From: an uncultured Oscillospiraceae bacterium
Lineage (GTDB): Bacteria; Bacillota; Clostridia; Oscillospirales; Ruminococcaceae
DNA: 64,000 bases
NCBI GenBank assembly: GCA_910587465.1
Contig: CAJUMS010000004.1
Span: 1 to 64,000, forward strand
Reading direction: 5' to 3'
Shown here: positions 1 to 8,084 of the stretch, in pieces
Layout: each line of letters begins with the position of its first letter
How positions within the stretch are numbered: the first letter of the stretch is position 1
Made by a program: the position numbers and the translations under genes
The notes under the pieces: model-generated
The model's database searches: none
Seen by the model: only the letters and a program-made list of their open reading frames with translations
What the model was told of the DNA's origin: nothing

Positions 1-242
1 AGGTAGGCGCGGCTACCGTTCGCGTTGAGGTTACGGAAAATCCCCTCGCCGTCGTGATAACCTTTATAGACAATGGCATACCCTACGATCCGCTCGCCAA
101 AGACGATCCCGATATTACCCTATCCGTCGAGGAACGGCAAATTGGCGGCTTGGGCATCTATATGGTAAAAAAATCCATGGACGACGTTTCGTATGAATAC
201 AAGGACGGGAAAAATATTCTGAGGATAAAGAAAAATATATAA
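1..242 (+). CDS. GHKL ATP-binding protein, anti-sigma-factor (RsbW/SpoIIAB) type, 3' part only
   Basis: The frame is open from the left edge (codons from position 3) to the TAA at 240-242, so only about the last 79 residues are present. They carry the second half of a HATPase_c_2 domain: a G1-type box (DNGIPYDPL) and a G2-type box (GGLGIYMVKK), followed by a closing beta strand (NILRIKK). In this family such proteins are small serine kinases or anti-sigma factors that work by partner switching. Both nucleotide-binding boxes look intact, unlike the related domains fused to the transporters downstream. The next gene starts 15 nt later on the same strand, so it is probably co-transcribed. The N box and the start lie outside the window. 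Confidence 0.8.
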   Translation, partial: VGAATVRVEVTENPLAVVITFIDNGIPYDPLAKDDPDITLSVEERQIGGLGIYMVKKSMDDVSYEYKDGKNILRIKKNI

Positions 243-257
243 AGGAGCGGAAATGAA

Positions 258-1799
258 ATGAAAACATTTAGGAAAGCTATGTGCTTCGTGCTGCTTTTTG
301 CTGCTGTGCTCACGCTCGTTGGCTGCGCTGGGAACAAAAATGACGAGCCGCAGGTCATAACGGATATATCGCAGCTTGCGGGATGCGGCATAGGCGTTGT
401 AACAGGCTCAGCATTTGATACTATGACCGATGAGTACATAGAAAATGCTGACAAACAGTATTACGAAAGCTATGCGGATCTTGCTGTCGCCCTATCCAAA
501 GGAAAAATATCTGGATTTCTTGTGGACGAACCCGTCGGACGTATGCTTTGCAACGAGCAAAAAGGATTACGCTTTTTAGATGAATATATCAGCCGCGAAA
601 GCTATGCGTTTGCGTTTCCCAAAACCGACGAGGGCGGTGCGCTTCGCGACCGTTTTAACGAATTCCTTTCCCAAATAACCGCTGATGGAACTTTAGATGA
701 GTTTAAAGCGAAATGGCTGAGCGATGACGAGAACGCAAAAGCCGTAACTTATCCGCCCGAAAACGGCTCTGCGGGAACACTGCGTTTTGCCACTGACAGC
801 CGCACCGCGCCGTTTTCTTATGTAAAAGACGGGCAGGTAGTGGGATACGATATTGATATACTGTGCAGATTTTGCGAAAAGTACGGCTACGGTCTTGAAA
901 TTTCGGACACGGATTTTGCGGCGATCATACCCGCGCTTGTGACCGGAAAGGCGGACTTGGTGGCTTGCTGCATCACCGTGACCGAGGAGCGTGCAGACAG
1001 CGTATATTTTTCGAACGCCAATTATGAGGGCGGTGTGGTCGTGATGGTGGCGGACGCAAGCGCGGCGGCAGAAAATATAGGATTTTTCGAGAGCCTAATG
1101 GATAGCTTTTACAAAAACTTCGTCAAGGAAAACCGCTGGAAAATGCTGCTGTCGGGTCTCGGAATAACGGTTCTGATATCGGTTTGCTCCGGACTTCTCG
1201 GCGCGGCGCTGGGATTTGGCGTTTGTATGCAGCGGCGTTGTCAAAACAAAATACCGCGCGCTATTGCCGCCGTGTATATCAGAATTATGCAGGGTACGCC
1301 GATCCTTGTTTTTTTGATGATATTATATTATGTGATATTCGGAAAGAGCGATATATCTCCGATTATTGTAGCGATAATCGGTTTTGCCGTCAATTTTTCC
1401 GCTTATGTTTCCGAAATGATGCGCACGGGTATTGAGTCGGTTGACAAGGGACAAAATGAGGCGGCTCTGGCACTTGGCTACACCAAACGACAGAGTTTCT
1501 TTAAGGTAGTATTCCCGCAGGCGGCAAAGCATTTTCTCCCCGTTATCAAGGGCGAATTTGTTTCGTTGGTAAAGATGACCTCCATTGTCGGATATATCAC
1601 GATACAGGACCTGACAAAAGCGTCCGATATTATCCGCAGCCGTACATATGAGGCGTTTTTTCCGCTTATTGTTACCGCGATAATTTATTTTGTGATCTCG
1701 TGGCTGCTGACCATTGTGCTCGGCAGAATTGAAATACGTCTTGACCCAAAAAAGCGCAGTAAGAAGCGTAAAAGTCGGACAAAGGAGGCTAATTTATGA
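258..1799 (+). CDS. Amino-acid ABC transporter, fused substrate-binding lipoprotein and permease
   Basis: A 513-residue membrane protein. A signal peptide ends in a lipobox with Cys at about residue 23, so the N-terminus is probably lipid-anchored outside the cell. Residues about 35-165 resemble the second lobe and C-terminal tail of a family 3 binding protein (ending GTLDEFKAKW). Residues about 172-275 resemble the first lobe (TAPFSYVKDGQVVGYDIDI). The two lobes are therefore in swapped order. Residues about 295-490 form the permease, with an EAA loop (NEAALALGYTKRQ, about 399). This layout is known for fused polar amino-acid importers; the substrate cannot be told from sequence. The SD is AAAGGAG. 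The stop codon overlaps the ATPase gene start by 4 nt, so the two are translationally coupled. Confidence 0.88.
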   Translation: MKTFRKAMCFVLLFAAVLTLVGCAGNKNDEPQVITDISQLAGCGIGVVTGSAFDTMTDEYIENADKQYYESYADLAVALSKGKISGFLVDEPVGRMLCNEQKGLRFLDEYISRESYAFAFPKTDEGGALRDRFNEFLSQITADGTLDEFKAKWLSDDENAKAVTYPPENGSAGTLRFATDSRTAPFSYVKDGQVVGYDIDILCRFCEKYGYGLEISDTDFAAIIPALVTGKADLVACCITVTEERADSVYFSNANYEGGVVVMVADASAAAENIGFFESLMDSFYKNFVKENRWKMLLSGLGITVLISVCSGLLGAALGFGVCMQRRCQNKIPRAIAAVYIRIMQGTPILVFLMILYYVIFGKSDISPIIVAIIGFAVNFSAYVSEMMRTGIESVDKGQNEAALALGYTKRQSFFKVVFPQAAKHFLPVIKGEFVSLVKMTSIVGYITIQDLTKASDIIRSRTYEAFFPLIVTAIIYFVISWLLTIVLGRIEIRLDPKKRSKKRKSRTKEANL

Positions 1800-2872
1800 T
1801 AACGATACGCAAACTCAAAAAAGAATATCCGAATATCACGCCGCTTCGTAACGTTAATGTCGAGATAAACAAGGGCGATGTAATTTCCGTTATCGGTCCG
1901 TCCGGAACGGGAAAGAGTACGCTACTGCGCTGTATCAACCGTTTGGAAACGCCGACCTCGGGAGAAATATTAGTGGACGGTGTTGATATATGCGACAAAA
2001 AAGCCGACCTTTCAAGGCTGCGCCGCAAAATGGGAATGGTGTTTCAGAGCTTTAATTTATTCGGGCATATGAGCATTATTGAAAATCTGATGTGCGCTCC
2101 CATGGACTTGCACGGCAAATCAAAGAAACAGGCATACGAACGCGGCATGGAACTGCTGCAAACCGTAGGTCTTGCGTCAAAAGCGGATAATTACCCCGAC
2201 GAGCTGTCTGGCGGGCAAAAGCAGCGCGTTGCTATCGCGAGAGCGCTTGCGATGGAACCCGAGATACTTCTTTTTGACGAGCCGACAAGCGCTCTCGACC
2301 CCACTATGGTGGGCGAAGTCCTATCGGTCATAAAGCGGCTTGCGGACGAGGGACTCACAATGCTTATTGTCACACACGAAATGAATTTTGCAAAAAACGT
2401 GTCAAATCGTATTTTTTATATGGACGAGGGAGTTATTTACGAGGACGGCACTCCGCAGCAAATATTTGAAAATCCCCAAAAGGAAAAAACGCGGAGATTT
2501 ATAAAACAGCTTAAAGTGCTAAGCGAGGTCATTGACAAAAACAGCTTTGATTTTCCCGCAATAAATTCCAAGCTTGAAGAGTTCGGACGAAAGCAGATGA
2601 TGTCGCAAAAACAGATATACAAAATGCAGCTTGCGTTTGAGGAGCTGGTTATGCAGAAACTTATCGGAGAAAATCAGGTCAGAGATATCCGTATGGACGT
2701 AGAGTATTCTGAAAAGGATGGCACTGTCGATATGATATTCGGCTACGGCGGCGACAAATTTGATCCATTAGGTGATGAAAAGGAACTCACCGTCATAACG
2801 CTGAGGGGTATCACCAACTCGATATCTCATAAATATGACGGGAACGAAAACGTTCTTGTTCTGAAGATATAG
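1796..2872 (+). CDS. Amino-acid ABC transporter ATPase (GlnQ type) with C-terminal GHKL-like extension
   Basis: Residues 1-245 are a complete ABC ATPase: Walker A (GPSGTGKST, about 33-41), signature LSGGQKQRV (about 135) and Walker B with FDEPTSALDP (about 160). It should power the fused permease encoded immediately upstream, with which it overlaps by 4 nt. Usual GlnQ proteins end near residue 245. This one has about 110 more residues whose pattern follows a HATPase_c_2 fold: helix QLAFEELVMQKL at the N-box position, then GGDKFDPL and a final strand NVLVLKI that matches the end of the standalone GHKL protein at 1-242. The N-box Asn is Gln, and the Asp and Gly of the G boxes are lost, so this half is probably a non-catalytic binding domain. 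The extension assignment is inference. Confidence 0.88.
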   Translation: MITIRKLKKEYPNITPLRNVNVEINKGDVISVIGPSGTGKSTLLRCINRLETPTSGEILVDGVDICDKKADLSRLRRKMGMVFQSFNLFGHMSIIENLMCAPMDLHGKSKKQAYERGMELLQTVGLASKADNYPDELSGGQKQRVAIARALAMEPEILLFDEPTSALDPTMVGEVLSVIKRLADEGLTMLIVTHEMNFAKNVSNRIFYMDEGVIYEDGTPQQIFENPQKEKTRRFIKQLKVLSEVIDKNSFDFPAINSKLEEFGRKQMMSQKQIYKMQLAFEELVMQKLIGENQVRDIRMDVEYSEKDGTVDMIFGYGGDKFDPLGDEKELTVITLRGITNSISHKYDGNENVLVLKI

Positions 2873-2892
2873 AAAGGTAAAGGTTTGAAAAG

Positions 2893-4500
2893 GTGTTACG
2901 ATTGGAAAACACGGAAAAATATCGGCTGTCCGATGAAAACATTGACGCAGCAAGTGAAAAAATAGAAAAACATCTTGCCGCGTTCTCGGTAGATAATAGA
3001 AACGTTCTGCGTTTCAGGCTGATGTTCGAGGAAATACTCCTGAATTACCGTGATCATTTTGGAGAGGAAAACGAGTTTATCTTGCGGTGCGAAAAACGTT
3101 TTTCCCGCCCGCGGATAGTGATAGCCGTTGCCGGAGAAAATCTCGAGCCGTTTGCATCGTACGAAAACGATGAGGAATATTCATCCGAAACGCTCCGCGG
3201 AATGTTAGCGAATATGGGGCTTGCGCCAAGTCACAGATACAAAAACGGAGAAAATATCATCACGCTCTCTCCCGAGAGAAAAAAGCGCGGCTCAACCGTG
3301 ATATGGCTTCTCGCAGCGGTAGTATTTGCTGTCGCTGCGGGTTTATTGTGTTCGCTGTTTCCCGAAAACGTCCGCGAAATTTTATCCGTAAAGGTCATTG
3401 AGCCTGTTACCGGAAAATTTATGGGCATTCTGTCGGCAATATCGGGACCGCTCATCTTTCTTTCCGTTTTATGGGGGATCTACAGCATAGGCGACATTGG
3501 CTCATTCGGCAAGATAGGCAAACGAATGATCTCAAGATTTTTGCTTATGAGTGCTCTGCTGCTCGTGATCGTGGGCTTCGCAACAGTTCCGTTTTTTGTG
3601 TTAAACTCCGGCGGAGGCGGTCAAGCCGATTTTTCTGATCTGTATCAAATGCTGCTTGACATTATTCCGTCAAATCTGATAGCTCCGTTCATTGACGGGA
3701 ACACGCTGCAGATAGTCTTTATCGCAGTAATTTTCGGAACGGCACTGCTGGTGCTGAACGATAAAACAACGGTTGTTTCAAAAGTCGTGGAGCAGCTGAA
3801 TTATATTGTTCAATTTATAATGAAATGCTTAAACTCGTTTATTCCGCTGATAATTTTCTTAAGTATCTTTAATATGACCATCGAAAGAAATTCGGGAATA
3901 GGTTCTATAGCACTAAAGCCGGTGCTTTTAACACTTATGGGATTGGCTATCGTTATTACCGTCTATACCGTGATCGTGTGTGTACATCAACAGATCTCGC
4001 CGATAATGTTAATTAAAAAGATGATGCCGACCTTTATAATTGCGCTTACTACAGCATCCTCCTCGGCGGCATTCGCCACGAACATAGAGACTTGCGAGAA
4101 AAAACTTGGCATTGACAAAAAGATAATCAACTTCGGGCTGCCGCTTGGACAATCGGTGTTTATGCCCGCGGCGTCAGTGCTGTTTTTCAGCATGGGGATA
4201 TGTATGATGGAGACATTTCAGGTGCCGATAACGACAATGCTGCTTGTGAACCTATTTATAATAGCATTGGTATTGGCAATAGCAGCTCCGCCTGTTCCGG
4301 GCGGATTTGCGGTGTGCGTAACAATACTCGTAACTCAGCTGGGAATTCCCGAGGCGGCGATACCGATCGTCATCGCCATAAGTATGATCTTGGATTTCCC
4401 CTGCACCGCGACAAATCTGTTCTGTCTGCAAGCAGAGCTTACCGATCTTGCTGGCGGGCTGGATATGCTTGATACAGAAATGCTGCGGAACGATTCTTGA
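2893..4500 (+). CDS. Dicarboxylate/amino-acid:cation symporter with N-terminal GHKL-like domain
   Basis: Starts with GTG. Residues about 130-530 are a sodium/dicarboxylate symporter (SDF, DAACS) with about eight hydrophobic segments, an ALTTASSSAAF re-entrant loop and a MILDFPCTATN segment near the C-terminus, both typical of the family; it would import acidic amino acids or C4-dicarboxylates with cations. Family members are usually about 400-430 residues. Here about 128 cytosolic residues precede the first membrane segment and read as a decayed GHKL domain: N-box-like FEEILLNYRDHFG, then VAGENLEPF where DxG would be, then a closing NIITLS strand. The gene follows the ABC ATPase by 20 nt, so it belongs to the same cluster. 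No clear terminator is visible after it. Confidence 0.85.
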   Translation: MLRLENTEKYRLSDENIDAASEKIEKHLAAFSVDNRNVLRFRLMFEEILLNYRDHFGEENEFILRCEKRFSRPRIVIAVAGENLEPFASYENDEEYSSETLRGMLANMGLAPSHRYKNGENIITLSPERKKRGSTVIWLLAAVVFAVAAGLLCSLFPENVREILSVKVIEPVTGKFMGILSAISGPLIFLSVLWGIYSIGDIGSFGKIGKRMISRFLLMSALLLVIVGFATVPFFVLNSGGGGQADFSDLYQMLLDIIPSNLIAPFIDGNTLQIVFIAVIFGTALLVLNDKTTVVSKVVEQLNYIVQFIMKCLNSFIPLIIFLSIFNMTIERNSGIGSIALKPVLLTLMGLAIVITVYTVIVCVHQQISPIMLIKKMMPTFIIALTTASSSAAFATNIETCEKKLGIDKKIINFGLPLGQSVFMPAASVLFFSMGICMMETFQVPITTMLLVNLFIIALVLAIAAPPVPGGFAVCVTILVTQLGIPEAAIPIVIAISMILDFPCTATNLFCLQAELTDLAGGLDMLDTEMLRNDS

Positions 4501-4646
4501 CAGAGCAACTGAAAAATACATTAGAAACTTCCACAGTATGAAACATATATTTTTTTATTGGATAAGCCATTCGTTTAAAAGCATGAGTCTGAATACCGAA
4601 CCGTGTAAACGGCAATAAAACCCACAAGAAAGTGAGGTATTTTAAG

Positions 4647-4874
4647 ATGGAAAGAATACACGGAATGAACGAAAGAGAAATGGAATTGGCAAGACTGCTA
4701 ATGACGGAATGCCATACAACAGGAGATGTTCAGGCAAAGCTGAAAAAGCTGTTGATGGAAACAACAGCGGAAACAGTCGAAACTGCTACGGGAAAAAGAC
4801 GATCAGCAGCGATTACGGCGAATGCAAGATAGCGGTACCGCGCGTTTAAGCCATTCATATTGAGTAAGTACACG
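4647..4874 (+). pseudogene. IS256/Mutator-family transposase, N-terminal remnant
   Basis: A 5' fragment starting MERIHGMNEREMELA and reading LLMTECHTTGDVQAKLKKL, which is the conserved N-terminal stretch of clostridial IS256-type transposases. After about 50 residues the frame is lost. Another frame gives GECKIAVPR at about 4817-4843, matching the conserved GExxIxVPRDRNG motif of the family, and a further frame gives FKPFILSKYT just after. At least two frame changes are therefore present, and the catalytic part is missing. It sits directly against a leucine-rich-repeat fragment. No terminal inverted repeats were identified. The family is recognised from memory of its motifs; the exact element is unknown. 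Confidence 0.75.
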
Positions 4875-5317
4875 GGCAGTGCAGTCTGTGTGAAGCTGCC
4901 AAGTGACATCACCTCGCTTGGCGACGAAGCATTCATAAATTGCATACGAACGGTATCAAAAGATATTCCCGAAAGCGTAAGCAATATCGGAAAGCTGACA
5001 TTTGCGGGATCGGGCTGGCTTAAAAAAAAGAGGTCGGAAAATAGGGTCACGATCGTAAACGGCATGATAATCGATGTGTTTAACTGCGGAGTATCGGCGG
5101 AAATACCAGCTGATATCAAGCGCGTTTGCAGCTGGTCGTTCGCGGGAAATATTGAGCTGCGCGAGGTGAGATTTTTCAGCGGCAGAACGATAATCGACGG
5201 ATATGCCTGCGCTGTGAAACGACGGTGTGTGAAACAAACTGTCCTATTCGGCTGTACATTCCCGAATTGATCGATATGATCGGAAGGATTGCCGAGCGGC
5301 AAATCAATTTTGAATAA
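4875..5317 (+). pseudogene. BspA-type leucine-rich-repeat (LRR_5) protein fragment, frameshifted
   Basis: An open frame from about 4860 encodes LRR_5-type units: LPSDITSLGDEAFINC, then IPESVSNIGKLTFAG, then IPADIKRVCSWSFAG. BspA-type repeats occur in surface and secreted proteins of gut bacteria. The first codons (MSKYTG) belong to the transposase remnant, so the true N-terminus, including any signal peptide, has been lost. Near 5205 the frame changes: one frame ends at 5270, while the +1 frame continues through LRCETT to LYIPELIDMIGRIAERQ and stops at 5317, which reads as the natural C-terminus. This is probably the stump of a larger gene truncated by the IS event and then decayed. Confidence 0.6.
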
Positions 5318-5329
5318 ATGCGCAACCCG

Positions 5330-6001
5330 TTAATTCCGTGCAGCAGAGAACTTCAAAAGTTCTGTAACATTATCCGCGAGTTCCGAAAGCGACAGCGCAT
5401 AGAAGTCCGCGGTCTTTTTCAGCTCCTCCTGATTTTTCTCGCTTACATCGCATACGGCAGCAGTCGCAAAGCCCGCTTTTTTCGCGGTGCGGACGGCATG
5501 GAGCGAGTCCTCGAAAACCATTGTCTCCTCGGGAATGGCATAAATAATATCAGCTGCCGCAAGGAACACCTCGGGAGAAGTTTTTGCGCCGTAATCCGAA
5601 CAGCTCACCGCGCCCTCGAAAAACTCCGTGATGCCGAGCCTTGACAGCGCAGAAAGTGCCAGATTTGCGTCGCCGGCCGTAGCTATGCTCATGCGCACGC
5701 AGTGAGCGCGCAGCACCGCCAGCAGTCTCGGTGCGCCGTCCTTTAAACCCACCTGTTCAAGATAATACTTTTCTGTCATCCGAGTTATATGACGAATTAT
5801 CTCATCGGGGGAATACGAAACGTTGTATTCATTGTGAATATACGCTGCGCTTTCGGGGATTGACATTGTGTTCAGCCTGTGCGCAAGATCGGGCGCGGGC
5901 GTTTTTCCGAGCAATTTCAGATATTCCTCTCCGAGCGTTTTCCATATTTCGGATGAGTCAAAGATCGTTCCGTCCAGGTCAAATATAGCATATTTAATCA
6001 T
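5330..6001 (-). CDS. HAD-superfamily hydrolase (phosphatase/beta-phosphoglucomutase-like)
   Basis: A 224-residue soluble protein. Motif I (FDLDGT, nucleophile Asp8 and acid/base Asp10) is at the N-terminus, Ser/Thr motif II lies in MSIATAGDAN, and a late VFEDSLHAV supplies the metal-binding acidic pair. An alpha-helical cap lies between residues about 15 and 85, as in the phosphoglycolate phosphatase and beta-phosphoglucomutase subfamily. The frame extends further upstream, but the start at 6001 is chosen because AAAGGGGC sits in front of it and motif I then falls at the usual place. It ends only 12 nt from the remnant coming from the other side. The substrate cannot be predicted. Confidence 0.85.
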   Translation of the reverse strand: MIKYAIFDLDGTIFDSSEIWKTLGEEYLKLLGKTPAPDLAHRLNTMSIPESAAYIHNEYNVSYSPDEIIRHITRMTEKYYLEQVGLKDGAPRLLAVLRAHCVRMSIATAGDANLALSALSRLGITEFFEGAVSCSDYGAKTSPEVFLAAADIIYAIPEETMVFEDSLHAVRTAKKAGFATAAVCDVSEKNQEELKKTADFYALSLSELADNVTELLKFSAARN

Positions 6002-6059
6002 TTTTGCCCCTTTTTTTAAAACCGGTTTGCGGTTAAAAACCTTGCCGCAACCATATTGC

Positions 6060-6635
6060 TTATATTCCCGCGCCGATATGCTCAATAAAAGTTTTTATGC
6101 CTATGATCGTCAGCACTATTCCGCCCGCGAGTTCCGCCTTCGCGCCTAGTCTTAACCCCAGCCGACGTCCGCCGAGTGCTCCCAGAAGCGACAGTGTGAA
6201 CGTCACTGCGCCTATAAACAGCGCCGCGGGAGCTATCGACACCCGTATCGCTGCAAAGCTCACGCCCACCATAAGTGCGTCGATAGCCGTTGCCGCGGAC
6301 TGCATAAGCAGCGCGGGGAAGCGCAGGTCGCGTATGACCGCAGGTTCGTCTGCGTCCTCGTGAGCAAGCTCGCGGACGCTCTCTATTATCATTTTGCCGC
6401 CGATAAATCCGAGCACTCCAAGAGCAAGATAATGATCGAACGCGCTGAACAAGCTTGCGAACCCCGCCCCGAGGAAATACCCCAGCACGGGCATAAGCGC
6501 CTGAAACAGTCCGAACATAAACGCGATAAGCACCGCTTTTCGGCGTTTCCGCAAATTCAGCCCGTCCGCCAGCGCCACCGCAAACGCGTCTGCCGACAGA
6601 CCCACCGCAACAAAAAACAATTCGATAAAGGACAT
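6060..6635 (-). CDS. mntP: Putative manganese efflux pump MntP
   Basis: 191 residues with six hydrophobic helices and the two inverted-repeat signature segments of the MntP (former DUF204) family: DAFAVALADGL near residue 16 and TAIDALMVGVSFA about 115 residues later. Each holds a membrane-embedded Asp needed for Mn(II) export in E. coli MntP. The length matches the family. The gene lies 58 nt upstream of the HAD phosphatase on the same strand and could share its transcript. The short region in front (6636-6783) was checked for a yybP-ykoY manganese riboswitch and none was recognised. The SD (GAGGTGA) is well placed. Confidence 0.88.
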   Translation of the reverse strand: MSFIELFFVAVGLSADAFAVALADGLNLRKRRKAVLIAFMFGLFQALMPVLGYFLGAGFASLFSAFDHYLALGVLGFIGGKMIIESVRELAHEDADEPAVIRDLRFPALLMQSAATAIDALMVGVSFAAIRVSIAPAALFIGAVTFTLSLLGALGGRRLGLRLGAKAELAGGIVLTIIGIKTFIEHIGAGI

Positions 6636-6783
6636 AAAATCACCTCTGTATTATGATATTATACGTCCTTTTATGAATTACTTGTCTCTTTTGTGCCGCA
6701 AATGTTTGATCTCTTTGATTTTTTGTGAAGATATCTGGACGGGCGGCAGGCTGTCTTGGAGGGATACCCGTTAAGTCGGAATT

Positions 6784-7218
6784 TTACAAGGCTTTTGTAA
6801 AACAGATAATTCTATTGGCTTCCGTGAAATTCATAGCTTTGTGGAAATGAAAGCTGTCCGTATTATTTATTTCGCAATCGCTGGCAAACTCCTTGCAGCC
6901 GTTATCCCTTGCCCATGCTTCGCATTCAGCCAAAAGCTCCTTGGCATATCCTTTATTGCGGTACTCTTCCTTGATAAAAATTCCCTCTAAGTAACCAACG
7001 GGCGACATGGTCGTTCCTTCCACGTAATCGTACCGCAGCTGACACTGCGCAAAACCTATGGGAATATCATTTTCATATTTTAAGAAGAATTGAGATTTGC
7101 CTTTTGAAATGATTTCCGAAAAATCGGCAATCAGCTCATTAACGGAAGTGCTGTCCCACATCAGTATTGCTAAGTTGGCAAGTATCTCCAGCTCCCCTTT
7201 TCCCGCTTTTTGTATCAT
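6784..7218 (-). CDS. GNAT acetyltransferase resembling aminoglycoside AAC(6')-I enzymes
   Basis: A 144-residue single-domain GNAT. The acetyl-CoA loop is EEYRNKGYAKEL. The surroundings (SPVGYLEGIFIKEEYRNKG, then CKEFASDCEINNTDSFHFHKAMNFTE) follow the AAC(6')-I aminoglycoside N-acetyltransferases closely, including the YLEGIF strand and the EFASD segment, and the length is right. In that family the enzyme transfers acetyl from acetyl-CoA to the 6'-amino group of aminoglycosides. Without alignment and testing, resistance cannot be claimed; many chromosomal relatives are weak or silent. It is followed on the same strand by unrelated housekeeping genes, with no mobile element next to it. Confidence 0.72.
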   Translation of the reverse strand: MIQKAGKGELEILANLAILMWDSTSVNELIADFSEIISKGKSQFFLKYENDIPIGFAQCQLRYDYVEGTTMSPVGYLEGIFIKEEYRNKGYAKELLAECEAWARDNGCKEFASDCEINNTDSFHFHKAMNFTEANRIICFTKAL

Positions 7219-7245
7219 ATATCATTCCTCCCGAAAAGGAAATAA

Positions 7246-7689
7246 TTACTTGGTCAGGCTCTCCGACATCACTATCATCTTATCCGAGGCCGTAAAGCCG
7301 CGCCGTTTGTAATAGCCCTCGGTGCTCTCGCCGCGCTGTGTTATCAGATAGATATTTACGACGCCGATCGCGTTGAGCTCGTCTTTCAGCGCCGAGAGCA
7401 GTCTCGAACCGCAGCCGCTCTGCTGATGCTCGGTTCTCACGCAGAATTCCTGTATCTGAAAATGCACGCCGTCGTAAAAGTGCTCCTTTTGCCCGAGAAT
7501 TATCCCGAGCAGTATGCCGTCATCATAGGCGGCTTTTCCGACAAACGTCCCCGTTGTTATCAGCTCGCCGAGCCGCAGCTTTGCGGTGAGCATAGTCCAG
7601 CGGTCGTTCCACGGCGGCGAATTGAACACCGACACAAACAGCTCCGCATAGGCTCTCAGCTCCGCTATATCCATATCCTCAAAGGTCAT
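7246..7689 (-). CDS. GNAT-family N-acetyltransferase
   Basis: 147 residues. The GNAT fold is indicated by the beta4-alpha3 acetyl-CoA motif (VRTEHQQSGCGSRLLSAL) and by the late YYKRRGFTASDKM segment that closes such domains. The N-terminus (LRAYAELFVSVFNSPPWNDRW) is seen in many clostridial GNATs of unknown substrate. It lies 27 nt from the neighbouring AAC(6')-like gene and 14 nt from the small gene upstream, so the three are probably one transcript behind tgt. The substrate is not predictable. The two acetyltransferases are not close copies of each other. Confidence 0.85.
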   Translation of the reverse strand: MTFEDMDIAELRAYAELFVSVFNSPPWNDRWTMLTAKLRLGELITTGTFVGKAAYDDGILLGIILGQKEHFYDGVHFQIQEFCVRTEHQQSGCGSRLLSALKDELNAIGVVNIYLITQRGESTEGYYKRRGFTASDKMIVMSESLTK

Positions 7690-7703
7690 ATCGTTTCACC
7701 TGT

Positions 7704-8084
7704 TTATAGCAATTCCCTGCATTCGGGATGATAATCAAGCCACATCTTAAACCATAATTCTCCCATTTCCTTTTTGTATTCGAGAATTGATTTCATTGCT
7801 TCCTTTCGGTGCGCATAGTCGTAATCCACATTGTCGATTATCTGAAACCTTACCCAATCGCGCACGGTTTTATTTTCGTGATACAGCAGCCGGAAGAAGT
7901 CCTCTTTTTTGTGGGGATAATCAGTATTTACCTCAATCGCAATTTTTATCAATTTATCCGCTAATTTATTATGCTTTCTAACAATTGCGTTCGACGTAGC
8001 GCGTGTTGCGGTTTTTATATTGTCTAAACGTTCATGCTCTAAAGCCGTCTCAATGTACAGCGAAATTATATCCGTTTCACCCAT
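7704..8084 (-). CDS. Small soluble protein, DUF2019-like
   Basis: 126 residues from the ATG at 8084. A longer reading frame exists upstream but runs inside tgt, so the internal ATG is preferred. The start overlaps the tgt stop by 8 nt (ATGGGTGA), a typical coupled arrangement. The protein is mostly alpha-helical. The segment ALEHERLDNIKTATRA, followed by repeated helices with HENKTVRDWVRFQIIDNV, resembles DUF2019 proteins, which look like short HEAT-like helical arrays. Some relatives occur next to toxin or immunity genes, but nothing here suggests that role. The function is unknown and the family assignment is tentative. Confidence 0.6.
   Translation of the reverse strand: MGETDIISLYIETALEHERLDNIKTATRATSNAIVRKHNKLADKLIKIAIEVNTDYPHKKEDFFRLLYHENKTVRDWVRFQIIDNVDYDYAHRKEAMKSILEYKKEMGELWFKMWLDYHPECRELL

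Noticed and set aside
6636..6783. Possible yybP-ykoY manganese riboswitch before mntP
   Set aside because: The conserved paired asymmetric loops of that class could not be recognised in these 148 nt.
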